A stretch of DNA of 64,000 nt from Vibrio chagasii (lineage in GTDB: Bacteria; Pseudomonadota; Gammaproteobacteria; Enterobacterales; Vibrionaceae): NCBI GenBank assembly GCA_041879415.1, contig CP090851.1, positions 558,001 to 622,000 on the forward strand. Direction: 5' to 3'. Made by a program: the position numbers and the translations under genes. Positions within the stretch are counted from its first letter, which is position 1, and each line of letters opens with the position of its first letter. Under the pieces are notes generated by a model. It had not been told where the DNA came from. It did not search any database and saw only the letters and a list, made by a program, of their open reading frames with translations. Positions 38,194 to 48,584 of this stretch are shown piece after piece.

Positions 38194-40326
38194 ATGCGGA
38201 TGAAGAAACTACTCATTTTCATAGCTGTGCCAGTGTTTATTGTTGTTGCAGCAATTTTGGCACTAGTACTGTTAGTGAATCCCAACCAATTTAAGCCATT
38301 AATTGTCGAACAAGCCCAGAAGCACACCGGCCTTGAGCTAGTGATCGAGGGTGATATCAGCTGGCAATTCTTCCCATCTATTGGCTTCGAACTTGGTCAA
38401 ACTGAATTACGCAACCCAGAAGGGTTCACCCAACCTAACCTATTTAAGGTTGATACGGTTGGCGTTGACGTTTCGGTTACTCCGCTATTTAGTAACCAAC
38501 TAGAGATCGGTAACATCACTCTAGATGGCGCAGAATTCTACTTAGAAACGCTTAAAGATGGCCGTAAAAATATTGATGCGCTGACGCAAGCATCTGCATC
38601 TGATGCGTCGGCCCCAGCTGCTGAGACAACGTCTGAACCAGCACAGGCTCCACAAGAGCAAAGTGCAGCAGAAGCATCTGGCTGGACGATAAATCTAGCG
38701 GGCGTGACGATCTCAAATGCACTATTTGAAATGGACGACAAGCAAGCAGGTTCTTTCACCAAGCTCTACGATGTGTCTTTGAACCTATCTGAGTTCGCAG
38801 TAGACACATGGACGACGGCAACCTTTGCTGCATCTGGTGAGAACAACCAACAAAAATTTTCAGCTGACGGTAGCGCCGAGTTCAAACTGGCTGAAGGCTT
38901 TGCAAGCTATGCGCTACGTAATATCGACCTAAACGCTAAGTTTAATGACCCTGCGACGTCAATTGACTCGGCAAAGATTGGTTTAGATACGTTTGAGTTC
39001 GATAAGGTTAACCAACTGACTTACGCTGTGGTTGGTAATGCTGCTGGTCTAGATTTAGATCTGAAAGGTGGTGGTGAGCTAACGGTTGATAAAGCCATTT
39101 CAAAAGTGATACTGAACAAGTTAACGTTAGACTCTACGTTCAAGGGTGACACGCTTCCTCAATCACCAATGAAAGTTGATATGTTGTCTGATCTTAGCTT
39201 TGATCTAACGAAGAGCCATTTGAGCTTTGTGCTAGAGAAGCTACAAGCTAACTCTATTGCATTAGACGGTAAAGCCGACGTTACTCTGTCCGACATACCA
39301 AAGGTTCGTTTCTCGTTACATAGCCCGAACATTGATTTAGACGAGTTCCTAGGTTTAGGTAATTCAACAGAAACCACGAGCACGGCGCCTTCTGGTACTG
39401 CTGGTGGCTCAACGTCAAAGTCAGTTAGCTCAGCGCCAGCAAAAGAAGTTGAACCTGACCTATCTGCTCTTAAAACGCTCGATGTGAAAGGTGATATCAC
39501 TATCGATAAGTTCAAAGCAAACAATGCGAAAATGCAGAATGTTAAAACGGCATTCTCTGTTAACCGCGGTATTGCTGAATTGACTTCATTCACATCAAAC
39601 CTTTACCAAGGTTCTATCTCTGCGACAGCAAAACTAGACGCTCGTAAAACTCCGGCGACTTACACTGCTAAGAAGAGAATTAAAGGGGTGAAAGTTCAGC
39701 CATTGCTGGTTGATGTTGCAGGTAACGATGTGCTTGAAGGTACGGGTAATATCGATGTCAATGTGAAAGGTAAGAGCCTTACACCAACAGGAATCAAAAA
39801 GAATCTAGTTGGTACTATCGCGATCAACTTTGAAGATGGTGCGGTTAACGGGATCAACGTTGCCCAACTGATTCGTGAGAATTACGCGAAGATCAAAGGC
39901 GAGAAAGTTGAAAGCACAAATGAAGCTAAAAAGACTGACTTTAGTGCGATGAAAGCGACACTTAAGGTTGATAAAGGTTGGGTTTCAACCAATGACCTGT
40001 CGGCACAATCACCACTACTGCGCGTTACAGGCCAAGGTAAAGCTAACTTCATCAATGAAACGGTAGACTTCTTAGTAAGAACATCGATTGTTGGCACATT
40101 AGAAGGTCAGGGCGGTAAGGGGATTGATGACCTGAAAGATGTCACGATTCCAATTAAGGTGACAGGCCAATGGGCTGACCCGAAATTCGCTCTCGTTTTT
40201 GATGATGTGTTAAAGCAAAAAGCACAGAAAGAGATCGACCGTGGTGTTAACAAGCTAACGGACAAGATTAAAGATGAGAAGACCAAAGAAGCCGTAGACG
40301 GTTTATTGAAAGGTTTCTTTAACTAA
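38194..40326 (+). CDS. asmA: AsmA family outer-membrane biogenesis protein
   Basis: 710 residues. A single N-terminal membrane helix (about 5-27) anchors a large periplasmic part. The N-terminal AsmA segment has NPNQFKPLIVEQAQKHTGLE and GDISWQFFPSIGFELGQTEL, and the C-terminal AsmA_2 region has KGKSLTPTGIKKNLVGTIAI, INGVNVAQLIREN-like sequence and DFLVRTSIVGTLEGQGG. Low-complexity A/S/E and S/T-rich linkers occur near 130-160 and 390-415. AsmA-like proteins are repeating beta-groove bridges linked to lipid transport to the outer membrane. A single gene between terminators. Confidence 0.92.
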   Translation: MRMKKLLIFIAVPVFIVVAAILALVLLVNPNQFKPLIVEQAQKHTGLELVIEGDISWQFFPSIGFELGQTELRNPEGFTQPNLFKVDTVGVDVSVTPLFSNQLEIGNITLDGAEFYLETLKDGRKNIDALTQASASDASAPAAETTSEPAQAPQEQSAAEASGWTINLAGVTISNALFEMDDKQAGSFTKLYDVSLNLSEFAVDTWTTATFAASGENNQQKFSADGSAEFKLAEGFASYALRNIDLNAKFNDPATSIDSAKIGLDTFEFDKVNQLTYAVVGNAAGLDLDLKGGGELTVDKAISKVILNKLTLDSTFKGDTLPQSPMKVDMLSDLSFDLTKSHLSFVLEKLQANSIALDGKADVTLSDIPKVRFSLHSPNIDLDEFLGLGNSTETTSTAPSGTAGGSTSKSVSSAPAKEVEPDLSALKTLDVKGDITIDKFKANNAKMQNVKTAFSVNRGIAELTSFTSNLYQGSISATAKLDARKTPATYTAKKRIKGVKVQPLLVDVAGNDVLEGTGNIDVNVKGKSLTPTGIKKNLVGTIAINFEDGAVNGINVAQLIRENYAKIKGEKVESTNEAKKTDFSAMKATLKVDKGWVSTNDLSAQSPLLRVTGQGKANFINETVDFLVRTSIVGTLEGQGGKGIDDLKDVTIPIKVTGQWADPKFALVFDDVLKQKAQKEIDRGVNKLTDKIKDEKTKEAVDGLLKGFFN

Positions 40327-40345
40327 CGATTACTCGTCTATAAAC

Positions 40346-40384
40346 AAAGCGCCATTCCTATTGTAGGAATGGCGCTTTTTATTT
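40346..40384 (+). terminator. Terminator of asmA
   Basis: AAAGCGCCATTCCTA-TTG-TAGGAATGGCGCTTTTT, a perfect 15-pair stem with a T run. Confidence 0.95.
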
Positions 40385-40404
40385 TAGCATCGGTAATACT
40401 CAAG

Positions 40405-40522
40405 AGAGATTCCCTACGACACTCGCCCTTCGCTCTAGGGAATGACTATAGGTAATCTCAAGGATACAACAGCCTAGTGGGCTTCATCCTCGAGAGGGAA
40501 GAATGACCGAGTCGGGATCTCT
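40405..40522. repeat. Dispersed repeat copy A with inverted AGAGAT...ATCTCT ends
   Basis: Begins AGAGATTCCCTACGACACTC and ends CGAGTCGGGATCTCT, an imperfect inverted pair, with AGGGAATGAC and GAATGACC inside. A second, longer copy with the same ends and GTCATTCC core lies at 48418-48565. Non-coding, between asmA and btuR; not recognised as a named family. Confidence 0.6.
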
Positions 40523-40534
40523 GGTTGAAGGTGA

Positions 40535-41140
40535 TTACCAGTCAACGCCTTGTAGCGCCTTAACACCAGATTCAAATGCGTGTTTCACGTTACGTACCTC
40601 TGATACCGTGTCTGCCATTTCAGTCAGTGTGCGGTGTGCCCCACGGCCTGTAATGATCACTGATTGCATCTTAGGACGGTTGTTAAGCGCTTCAACGACT
40701 TCATCTAGCTCGATGTAGCCATAGCTCACCATGTAAGTCAGCTCATCAAACAGAATCACATCAATCGACTCGTCAGCCAGCATGCGTTTACACTCTTTCC
40801 ATACGCGTTGTGCCGCTTCAATATCTTGCGCTTTATTTTGTGTTTCCCACGTAAAACCAGTACCCATTACTTGGAACTCAACATCTAGCTTTTGCAGGAC
40901 ATTTTTCTCACCGTTATCCCAAGTGCCTTTAACAAACTGAGCAACCGCACATTTCTTACCGTGGCCAACTGCACGAGTGATGGTGCCAAAGCCAGAGGTA
41001 GATTTGCCTTTACCATTACCCGTGATGACCAGTAACAGGCCTTTTACTTCTTGTGCTGCAGCGACACGAGCATCGACTTGTTCTTTTACTTTCTGCTGTC
41101 TTGCTTTATGACGTTGTTCTTTGTTGTCTTCAGTCGACAT
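40535..41140 (-). CDS. btuR: Cob(I)alamin adenosyltransferase (BtuR/CobO type)
   Basis: 201 residues from the ATG at 41140, which has AAGGA in front; an in-frame start 21 codons upstream is less likely. The P-loop is VITGNGKGKSTSGFG, and VILFDELTYMVSYGYIELDEV plus IITGRGAHRTLTEMADTVSEVR complete the CobA/BtuR family pattern. It attaches the adenosyl group to cobalamin. Single gene, divergent from the phosphatase gene 84 bases away. The dispersed repeat follows its stop. Confidence 0.95.
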   Translation of the reverse strand: MSTEDNKEQRHKARQQKVKEQVDARVAAAQEVKGLLLVITGNGKGKSTSGFGTITRAVGHGKKCAVAQFVKGTWDNGEKNVLQKLDVEFQVMGTGFTWETQNKAQDIEAAQRVWKECKRMLADESIDVILFDELTYMVSYGYIELDEVVEALNNRPKMQSVIITGRGAHRTLTEMADTVSEVRNVKHAFESGVKALQGVDW

Positions 41141-41224
41141 AACAAATCCTTTTAAGTTGTGATTGCGCCTATCATAGCCTAACTTAACGATAGCAAAAAC
41201 CATCGGAAGAACAGGTGATTACGG

Positions 41225-41674
41225 ATGAAAAAGATACTCGTGGTTTGCATGGGCAATATTTGTCGCTCGCCAACAGGTGAAGCGGTATTACGAAAGAAGG
41301 CACAGCAGCTCAATATTGATGTTCTAGTCGACTCTGCGGGGACGATTGGCTTCCATCAAGGTAATCCGCCAGACTCGCGCTCTAAAGCGGCAGGAGAGAA
41401 GCGAGGCTATAGCTTTAAAGGCATTACTTCAAGAAAAGTCGTCGCAAATGATTTCGAAGAGTTTGACTTAATACTCGCAGCAGATAGAGCTAATTTGACT
41501 GACTTAATGAGCCAATGCCCAGCACACTTGCAGTACAAACTGGCGTTGTTTTTGAGCTTCGGTGACTCGCAGTATCAAGAGGTGCCTGATCCGTATTATG
41601 GAGAGGGGGATGGATTCGAACTGGTTTTGGACTTAATCGAAGAGTCGAGCGAAGCGATATTAAGGTCGATTTGA
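41225..41674 (+). CDS. Low-molecular-weight protein-tyrosine phosphatase
   Basis: 149 residues with the active-site loop CMGNICRS near the N-terminus (nucleophile C8, arginine R14) and the general-acid DPYY motif (PDPYYGEGDGFE). The family dephosphorylates tyrosine residues; in capsule loci Wzb pairs with a kinase, but no kinase or polysaccharide genes are near, so the substrate is unknown. Ends before a bidirectional terminator. Confidence 0.92.
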   Translation: MKKILVVCMGNICRSPTGEAVLRKKAQQLNIDVLVDSAGTIGFHQGNPPDSRSKAAGEKRGYSFKGITSRKVVANDFEEFDLILAADRANLTDLMSQCPAHLQYKLALFLSFGDSQYQEVPDPYYGEGDGFELVLDLIEESSEAILRSI

Positions 41675-41717
41675 TATCGAGGTTATAAAAGAAGTAGAAC
41701 GCTTGAACGCGAAGTAT

Positions 41718-41750
41718 AAAAAAGGCCGACATTGAATGTCGGCCTTTTTA
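41718..41750. terminator. Bidirectional terminator between the phosphatase and SulP genes
   Basis: AAAAAAGGCCGACATT-G-AATGTCGGCCTTTTT between convergent genes. Confidence 0.93.
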
Positions 41751-41776
41751 TATCTAGCGTAAAGTGATGTGTAAAA

Positions 41777-43324
41777 TTACTTAGACATTACTTTGTAGAT
41801 TGGGTCTTCTGCTACGTTTGCTTCTACTAAGCTACCTGCTTTGTGCAGCATAGCAACACAGTCTTGGCTTAGGTGACGAAGGTGAAGCGTTTTACCTTGT
41901 GCAGCGTAACGCTCAGCAATAGTATCAATTGCTTCAATAGCAGAGTGGTCGGTTACGCGAGAGTTCGCGAAATCAACGATAACATCTTGTGGATCTTCAT
42001 GAGCGTCAAACAACTCAAGGAAGTTTGCTGTTGAACCGAAGAAGATTGGACCGTTTACTTTGTACTCTTTTGAACCAGCTTCGTTGATGCAAGTATCAGC
42101 GTAGATATGCTTAGCGTGTTGCCATGCAAACATCAGTGCAGATGCAATTACACCTACAAATACCGCTACCGCTAGGTCAGTCATTACTGTTACAACCGTA
42201 ACAAGAACGATAACGAAGAAGTCTTGCTTAGGTACACGACGTGCAAGTTTGAAGGTTGCCCATTCGAATGTACCAATTACCACCATGAACATCACACCAA
42301 CTAGCGCCGCTAGCGGGATCATTTCGATAAGTGCTGAACCGAATAGGATGAACATTAGTAATGCAACAGCAGCAACGATGCCCGACAGACGACCACGACC
42401 ACCAGAGTTTACGTTGATCATTGACTGACCAATCATCGCACAACCACCCATCGCGCCAAATACTGAACACGTTACGTTCGCCATACCTTGACCAACACAT
42501 TCACGGTTAGATTGACCACGAGTATTTGTCATCTCGTCTAGTACCGTTAGTGTAAGTAGTGATTCGATTAGACCAATCGCTGCAAGGATCACTGCGTAAG
42601 GCAGAATGATGTATAGCGTTTCTAGGTTAAACGGTACTGCTGGGATAGAGAAGGTTGGTAGAGAACCTGCGAGCGTTGCAGCTTCATCACCAGACATAGT
42701 GCGTAGGAAATCAACAACAGTACGAGTTTCAAGATCAAGACCTACAACCAATGCTGTCACAGTTACGATAGCAACCAATGAAGATGGTACTGCTGTCGTC
42801 AGTTTTGGTAGGAAGTGGATGATAGCCATAGTCAGTGCCACTAGGCCTAACATTAGAGTCATCTGGTCACTTGGTAGCCAAGTTAATGCACCTGTTAGAT
42901 CTGGTGCTTTAAATTGACCAAGTTGAGCTAGGAAAATAACGATAGCCAAGCCGTTCACGAAACCAATCATTACTGGGTGTGGAACGATGCGGATAAATTT
43001 ACCTAGCTTGAAGACACCTGCTGCAATTTGCAGAAGGCCAGCTAGCATAATTGCCGCGAATAGGTATTGAACACCATGAGTTGCAACTAGGCTTACCATT
43101 ACAACAGCCATCGCGCCAGTCGCACCAGAAATCATGCCTGGGCGGCCACCGAAGATTGAAGTGATAAGACCTACGATGAATGCTGCGTAGAGACCAACCA
43201 TTGGGTCAACGCCAGCAACAAAGGCGAATGCTACAGCTTCAGGTACCAGAGCAAGTGCTACGGTAAGGCCTGACAGTACGTCATTCTTTACAGAGTGCTT
43301 AGAAAATTGTGGGAATTCGAACAT
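41777..43324 (-). CDS. SulP family inorganic anion transporter with STAS domain
   Basis: 515 residues with about 10-12 membrane helices followed by a cytoplasmic STAS domain. The family's N-terminal [40 protein letters not shown] and [12 protein letters not shown] match SulP transporters, some of which take up bicarbonate or sulfate. The C-terminal STAS domain (about 430-515) has [20 protein letters not shown]. The substrate cannot be told from sequence; bicarbonate and sulfate are both possible. It is downstream of rne on the same strand, separated by a terminator. Confidence 0.9.
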   Translation of the reverse strand: MFEFPQFSKHSVKNDVLSGLTVALALVPEAVAFAFVAGVDPMVGLYAAFIVGLITSIFGGRPGMISGATGAMAVVMVSLVATHGVQYLFAAIMLAGLLQIAAGVFKLGKFIRIVPHPVMIGFVNGLAIVIFLAQLGQFKAPDLTGALTWLPSDQMTLMLGLVALTMAIIHFLPKLTTAVPSSLVAIVTVTALVVGLDLETRTVVDFLRTMSGDEAATLAGSLPTFSIPAVPFNLETLYIILPYAVILAAIGLIESLLTLTVLDEMTNTRGQSNRECVGQGMANVTCSVFGAMGGCAMIGQSMINVNSGGRGRLSGIVAAVALLMFILFGSALIEMIPLAALVGVMFMVVIGTFEWATFKLARRVPKQDFFVIVLVTVVTVMTDLAVAVFVGVIASALMFAWQHAKHIYADTCINEAGSKEYKVNGPIFFGSTANFLELFDAHEDPQDVIVDFANSRVTDHSAIEAIDTIAERYAAQGKTLHLRHLSQDCVAMLHKAGSLVEANVAEDPIYKVMSK

Positions 43325-43519
43325 GTGTGCTCAGCTATGCTTAAAATGGATTTACCGACACGAGTGTATTGCGTAGCTAAACAGTGATGAAAAAGAGCGG
43401 CAATAGCTAAGTGTCGAAAAGATAAGTGCGCGAATGCTACCCAAAATTGTGACTAAGTTCAAGGTAGAACCCAATTTTGAGTAATATATCTATTAATTTT
43501 TATTCGATTAGCAGATAAG

Positions 43520-43547
43520 AAAAAGGCTGCTTCAATAAGCAGCCTTT
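43520..43547 (-). terminator. Terminator of rne
   Basis: AAAGGCTGCTTA-TTG-AAGCAGCCTTTTT on the minus strand, 35 bases past the rne stop. Confidence 0.9.
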
Positions 43548-43582
43548 GATTCGATTTTCTAATGATTACTCAGTAGTAAACA

Positions 43583-46500
43583 CTAGTAGTTTGGCTTAGT
43601 CATGCCAGCGCCAGCTTTGTTTGACGCTACCTGACTACCTGCACCTTTTGGTACAAAACGTTCAGTGCGGAACGGAGCTGCAACCACTTCAATCTCTTTG
43701 ATCTCTTGAGGACCAGGAGCTTTAGTCATTGGTGACCCCGCTTGCTTCTTCGCAACAGTTGCTTTTGGCGTTTCTGCTTTTACAACAGGCGCTTTCTCAA
43801 CTTTCGCTTCAGCTTTCGGTGCTTCAACTACTTTTGCTGGTTCAACGACAGCTGCTTCAGCTTCAACTGCTGGTGCTTCAGCAACGGTTTCTTCTGCTTT
43901 CACAGTCTCAACAGGTGCTTCAACTACTGGAGTTTCAACGACAGGTGCCTCAACTTTCGCTTCAACAACCACTGGAGTTTCTTCAACAACAGCAGGAGCT
44001 TCTGTTACTTTAGCTTCGGCAACTGGCGCTTGAGTTACAGCTGTCTCTTCACGGCGGATAATTACTTTACCCATTGCCAGTTCAGGACATGCAAAACCGC
44101 CAGCCATTACAACGCTGCTTTGTGGTGCTGTCTCTTGAGCGACATTTTGCTCTTGAGTATTAACCACTGTTTGCGTTTCAACTGCTACTTCAGCCACTTC
44201 AGGTTTTGCCTGTTTGTGGTGAGGTTTCGGAATGAAGCGAGGCATCACTTTACCCATAGCCATCTCTGGAGAAGCTACACCACCTTTGCGTAGGCGGAAT
44301 GGGTTAGGGCGACGGTCACGACCGCGACGACGACGTTGACCACTTGCACGTAGGTGACGTGGAGAACGACGGTTACGACGTTGTTTCGGTTCTTCCTGTT
44401 CAGATTGCTCGCCATTTGCTTGAGTTGCTTCAACTTGCTCTGCAACTTTTTGCTCTTGCGCTACTGATTTGTTTTTCGCTGCTGCTTGCTCTTTAGAAAC
44501 AGATGGTGCTTTTTGTTCCTTAGTAGAGTTTTCAGCCGCGTCTGCTTGAGCTTGCTGGTCTTTAACACGAACTTGCTTGTTCAGCTTACGACGTTGGCGA
44601 CGCTCTTTAATCTTAGCTGCTTTCGCTTCAGGCTTAGCCTTAGGCGCATCTGACTTGCCAGCTTGCGCATCTGCCGCTAGCTGTAGGCCTTCTTCTGCTA
44701 ATTTAGATGGTGCTTGCTCTTCGCGTTGCTTCTGCTCATCACGCTGCTTGTTGCGGCGATCTTGCTTAGGCTTGCGAGGTTGACGATTTTGCTGTGGAGC
44801 TGCATCTTTCTGCTCTTCAGGCTTCTCATCACGTGCAGGCTTGCGACGGCGTTTGTTGTCACGGTTATCGTTACGGTTGTCACCTCGCTCACCACGTTGG
44901 TTACGGCGGCGGTTATCGTTACGGTCACGGCGTTGACGGTTGCCATTGCGGTTGTTCTTAGGCTTCTCTTCCGTTTGTTTCTCTTCTTGCTTCTCTTCTT
45001 GAGTTGAAGAGCCAAATAGGAAACTACCGATAGCCTTAAAGAAGCGACCAATTAGGCCAGATTCTTGTGCTACTGGTTCAGCTTTCTTCTCTTGTGCCGC
45101 TTTTGGTGCTGGCGCTGGAGTCGGTGCTGATTGAGCTGGAGCAGCGAAGCCTTTCAGAGCTGGCTCTTCGATCTTCTTAGGACGAATTGCTTGTTCTGCA
45201 GGTTCTTTGCTTTCTGCTTCTTTCAGAGCATCTAGCTTCTTAGGAAGTAGGTAAGAAAGTAGATCGAACTCTTCGCCTTCACGAACACGGATAACCTCAA
45301 AGTGCGGTGTTTCCATGTCAGAGTTAGGTACAACAGTGATCTTAACTTCTTGGTTCTTCTCGATGTGGTTTACTGAGCGACGTTTTTCGTTCAGAAGGTA
45401 AGAGGCGATAGGAACAGGCACAACGGCAAGTACTTGCGCTGTGTTGTCTTTCAGAGCTTCTTCTTCAATCAAACGTAGAACAGACAGTGCTAGAGATTCG
45501 TTATCACGAACAACACCAGTACCTGTACAACGAGGACAAATGTGGTGGCTTGCTTCTGCTAGTGATGGGCTCAAACGTTGACGAGACATCTCTAGAAGAC
45601 CAAAGCGAGAAATACGGCCAATTTGTACACGAGCACGATCTAGACGAACGGCATCACGTAGGCGGCTTTCAACTTCGCGTTGGTGGCGAACCGGAGTCAT
45701 ATCGATAAAGTCGATAACAACAAGACCACCTAGGTCACGTAGACGTAATTGACGTGCAATTTCATCGGCTGCTTCTAGGTTAGTGTTAAGTGCTGTCTCT
45801 TCGATATCGCCGCCCTTTGTTGCACGAGCTGAGTTGATATCGATAGAAGTTAGCGCTTCTGTTGGATCGATTACGATAGAACCACCAGATGGAAGGCGAA
45901 CTTCACGTTGGAAAGCCGATTCGATCTGGCTTTCAATCTGGTAGTGACTGAATAGCGGCACTTCACCATCGTACTTCTTAACGCGATTCATGAAATCTGG
46001 GCGTATTAGTTGAATGTGCGCTTGAGCACGTTCAAAAATAGTGTTGCTGTCGATTAGAATCTCGCCGATGTCACGACGTAGGTAGTCACGAATTGCGCGA
46101 ACAATAACGTTACTTTCTTGGTGAATTAGGAAAGGAGCTGCATTTGAATCAGAGGCTTGCTTGATAGCGCCCCAGTGATTCAGTAGAACGTTTAGGTCCC
46201 ACTCTAGCTCTTCTGCACTTTTGCCAACGCCCGCTGTACGCACGATTAAACCCATACCTTGAGGAAGCTCAAGAGTGCTCAATGCCGCTTTCAGTTGGGT
46301 GCGCTCATCACCTTCGATACGGCGAGAAATACCACCAGCACGAGGGTTGTTTGGCATAAGAACTAAGTAACTACCTGCCAAAGAGATGAAAGTTGTCAGT
46401 GCAGCACCTTTGCTACCACGTTCTTCTTTCTCTACTTGTACGATTACTTCTTGGCCTTCTTTTAGCACTTCTTTAATGCTAGGACGGCCTTGGTATGTAT

Positions 46501-46744
46501 AACCTTCAGGGAAGTATTCGCGGGCAATTTCTTTAAGAGGGAGGAAACCGTGACGTTCTGCGCCGTAATCAACGAATGCCGCTTCTAGGCTTGGTTCAAT
46601 ACGGGTAATACGTCCTTTGTAGATATTCGCTTTCTTTGACTCGTGACCTGGACTTTCGATATCTAGATCGAATAGTCGCTGGCCGTCAACCAAAGCGACA
46701 CGCAACTCTTCTTTTTGAGTTGCGTTAATTAACATTCTTTTCAT
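43583..46744 (-). CDS. rne: Ribonuclease E
   Basis: 1053 residues, the full-length degradosome endonuclease. The catalytic half (1-520) has the S1 domain (about 35-120), the DNase I-like site with VIDFIDMT, and the zinc-link motif CPRCTGTG near 404. The second half is low-complexity: an E/K/R/N/Q-rich RNA-binding part (about 590-720, [14 protein letters not shown]), an arginine-rich block ([20 protein letters not shown]) near 825, and an alanine-, valine-, glutamate- and proline-rich tail. A motif [13 protein letters not shown] is repeated as [13 protein letters not shown] about 75 residues later. A long leader precedes it, consistent with autoregulation. Confidence 0.97.
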   Translation of the reverse strand: MKRMLINATQKEELRVALVDGQRLFDLDIESPGHESKKANIYKGRITRIEPSLEAAFVDYGAERHGFLPLKEIAREYFPEGYTYQGRPSIKEVLKEGQEVIVQVEKEERGSKGAALTTFISLAGSYLVLMPNNPRAGGISRRIEGDERTQLKAALSTLELPQGMGLIVRTAGVGKSAEELEWDLNVLLNHWGAIKQASDSNAAPFLIHQESNVIVRAIRDYLRRDIGEILIDSNTIFERAQAHIQLIRPDFMNRVKKYDGEVPLFSHYQIESQIESAFQREVRLPSGGSIVIDPTEALTSIDINSARATKGGDIEETALNTNLEAADEIARQLRLRDLGGLVVIDFIDMTPVRHQREVESRLRDAVRLDRARVQIGRISRFGLLEMSRQRLSPSLAEASHHICPRCTGTGVVRDNESLALSVLRLIEEEALKDNTAQVLAVVPVPIASYLLNEKRRSVNHIEKNQEVKITVVPNSDMETPHFEVIRVREGEEFDLLSYLLPKKLDALKEAESKEPAEQAIRPKKIEEPALKGFAAPAQSAPTPAPAPKAAQEKKAEPVAQESGLIGRFFKAIGSFLFGSSTQEEKQEEKQTEEKPKNNRNGNRQRRDRNDNRRRNQRGERGDNRNDNRDNKRRRKPARDEKPEEQKDAAPQQNRQPRKPKQDRRNKQRDEQKQREEQAPSKLAEEGLQLAADAQAGKSDAPKAKPEAKAAKIKERRQRRKLNKQVRVKDQQAQADAAENSTKEQKAPSVSKEQAAAKNKSVAQEQKVAEQVEATQANGEQSEQEEPKQRRNRRSPRHLRASGQRRRRGRDRRPNPFRLRKGGVASPEMAMGKVMPRFIPKPHHKQAKPEVAEVAVETQTVVNTQEQNVAQETAPQSSVVMAGGFACPELAMGKVIIRREETAVTQAPVAEAKVTEAPAVVEETPVVVEAKVEAPVVETPVVEAPVETVKAEETVAEAPAVEAEAAVVEPAKVVEAPKAEAKVEKAPVVKAETPKATVAKKQAGSPMTKAPGPQEIKEIEVVAAPFRTERFVPKGAGSQVASNKAGAGMTKPNY

Positions 46745-47363
46745 TTAGAAATACTCGTTGTCTTTTCTTATTTTCATCATTGTTCTTATCGCTTTATTTC
46801 GTTTCTCATGGTGCCAGATCCCATGGCTTTATCGGTGCAGCCTCCCGGCTGGAGAGGGATGCTCTGGGGCACGTCAGTCATCATAGGGAGTTAGCCTATG
46901 ATCCGCGATGTGGCGGTGAATACTCAACATGAGCGTACGTGAGTAGAGCGATAAGGGGACTCAGTTGACTGTGTCTTACGCCAATTGCAGCACTGTCTAA
47001 TCTGAGTTATCTACTCATTTACTTGCTTATGAACGATTGTCTGTTTAAATTTTAGTCAAACCGTTGATAGCAGCTGTGAACTATAGCAGTGGTCGGTAAA
47101 CACAGCAATCTGCTTTGTCGGAATGCTGTAAAAAAAACAGTTTTTGTTTGTGTTTTGATAGCTCTAACTCACTGTCTATAAATAATTTATCAATTGATAT
47201 TTTAATTTGCAGGAATCTTGGTGCTTTTTTGTTCGAAGAATCAAAGAAATATAGAACTTCAGCGACCATTTGGTGGTAGATGATCAAGAATTAAGAGTAA
47301 ATTAGTTCAGAATAGACCTAAGAAAATCTCAATTATCAAAAGTGACAGTGATACAATAGCGCA
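46745..47363. other. Long intergenic region with the rne leader and rluC promoter
   Basis: About 620 bases between divergent rne and rluC without a supportable ORF. On the minus strand it should hold the long 5' leader of rne, which in E. coli is a target for RNase E feedback; the hairpin at 46813-46867 is part of it. The rluC promoter must lie near the right end. A 68-codon minus-strand frame at 47081-47287 lacks any supporting feature. Confidence 0.5.
46813..46867 (-). promoter_or_regulatory. Structured hairpin in the rne 5' leader
   Basis: On the minus strand CCAGAGCATCCC pairs with GGGATCTGG (CCAG/CTGG and ATCCC/GGGAT around an asymmetric loop), enclosing a GC-rich inner stem CAGCC/GGCTG with CGGGA in its loop. 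By position it is comparable to the hp2-type element of the enterobacterial rne leader that RNase E binds; that homology is inferred from location, not demonstrated. Confidence 0.5.
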
Positions 47364-48308
47364 ATGAGCGAAATTAGAACCCAAGTCCAATTTGTCGATA
47401 TTGACGAAGATATGGCTGGTCAGCGTATTGATAACTTCTTACGCAACCAATTAAAAAACATCCCGAAAAGCATGATTTACCGAATCGTGCGTAAAGGCGA
47501 AGTCCGCGTAAACAAAAAACGCATCAAGGCTGAGTACAAACTAAAAGCTGGTGATTTAGTTCGTATCCCGCCAGTTACCATTGAAGAGAAAGTTGAAGAG
47601 AACGTGCCAAGCACGAAACTCAACAAGGTTTCAGAATTGGAACAGTACATCATTTATGAAGATGATCACATGCTGATTCTAAACAAACCATCGGGCACTG
47701 CCGTTCATGGTGGTAGTGGACTTAAGTTTGGCGCAATTGAAGCATTGCGCGCACTGCGTCCTGAAGCTCGCTTTCTCGAGTTAGTGCACCGTATCGATAG
47801 AGATACGTCTGGCATCTTGCTTGTTGCTAAGAAGCGTTCGGCGCTAAGACATCTTCAAGCACAGTTCCGTGAAAAAACGGTTCAAAAATACTACTTCGCG
47901 TTAGTGATGGGCGAGTGGAAGAACAGCTGTAAGGTGGTGAATGCGCCTCTGCTGAAAAATGAAGTAAACAGCATTGTTCGTGTTAACCCGAATGGTAAAG
48001 CCTCTGAAACTCGCTTTAAGGTTTTAGAGAAGTTCAAAGATGCGACTCTGATTCAAGCAAGCCCTATTACCGGCCGTACGCACCAAATCCGTGTGCACAC
48101 TCAATATACTGGCCACCCAATTGCATGGGATGACCGCTATGGTGATCGTCGTTTTGATGCTTACACTGGAAAGGTCGGTTTGGATCGTTTGTTCCTACAT
48201 GCAGCAAACATCAAGTTCACGCACCCAGGTACTGAAGAGAAAATGGATATCTCAGCTCCGATGGAAGCGCGACTAGAAAAAGCGATCGCTGGATTACGTA
48301 AGCTTTAA
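47364..48308 (+). CDS. rluC: 23S rRNA pseudouridine synthase RluC
   Basis: 314 residues. An N-terminal S4 RNA-binding domain (about 15-80, QRIDNFLRNQLKNIPKSMIY and RKGEVRVNKKR) is followed by the RluA-type catalytic domain with the aspartate motif HRIDRDTSGILL. ITGRTHQIRVH and DRYGDRRFD are further family marks. It modifies U955, U2504 and U2580 of 23S rRNA in E. coli. Divergent from rne, the same arrangement as E. coli. Confidence 0.96.
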   Translation: MSEIRTQVQFVDIDEDMAGQRIDNFLRNQLKNIPKSMIYRIVRKGEVRVNKKRIKAEYKLKAGDLVRIPPVTIEEKVEENVPSTKLNKVSELEQYIIYEDDHMLILNKPSGTAVHGGSGLKFGAIEALRALRPEARFLELVHRIDRDTSGILLVAKKRSALRHLQAQFREKTVQKYYFALVMGEWKNSCKVVNAPLLKNEVNSIVRVNPNGKASETRFKVLEKFKDATLIQASPITGRTHQIRVHTQYTGHPIAWDDRYGDRRFDAYTGKVGLDRLFLHAANIKFTHPGTEEKMDISAPMEARLEKAIAGLRKL

Positions 48309-48371
48309 GAAGATACGAGGTACGAAGATATAGAGTGTCTCTAAATTTGTTCTTTAGTATCCATAATTGAG

Positions 48372-48401
48372 AAAGGTTGACGAATTTCGTCAACCTTTTT
48401 T
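48372..48401 (+). terminator. Terminator of rluC
   Basis: AAAGGTTGACGAA-T-TTCGTCAACCTTTTTT, a perfect stem plus T run. Confidence 0.93.
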
Positions 48402-48417
48402 GTTTGTGCTTATTACA

Positions 48418-48565
48418 AGAGATCCCCAACTCGCTCGTTCCTCACTCTTAGGGATGACGATACAGTGAATCCTCAATAACTAAATAACTAGCAGACCTCA
48501 GGATTGTAATAATCATTAGTTTCCGTCATTCCTTAGACTGACGAAGGAAGGAGTAGGGAATCTCT
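48418..48565. repeat. Dispersed repeat copy B with inverted AGAGAT...ATCTCT ends
   Basis: Begins AGAGATCCCCAACTCGCTCG, ends AGTAGGGAATCTCT, and contains AGGGATGAC and GTCATTCC in inverted order near the ends. It shares its ends and inner motif with copy A at 40405-40522, but the middle differs in length and sequence. Non-coding, between rluC and maf. Confidence 0.6.
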
Positions 48566-48584
48566 AGCGAAGATATCGTATCCG

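Noticed and set aside
43742..44293. 183-codon plus-strand frame opposite the rne tail
   Set aside because: Consists of Phe/Ser/Cys/Asn-rich low complexity produced by the Ala/Val/Glu-rich rne tail on the other strand; no ribosome-binding site.
47081..47287. 68-codon minus-strand frame in the rne leader
   Set aside because: No ribosome-binding site, no domain, and it lies in the expected 5' leader of rne.
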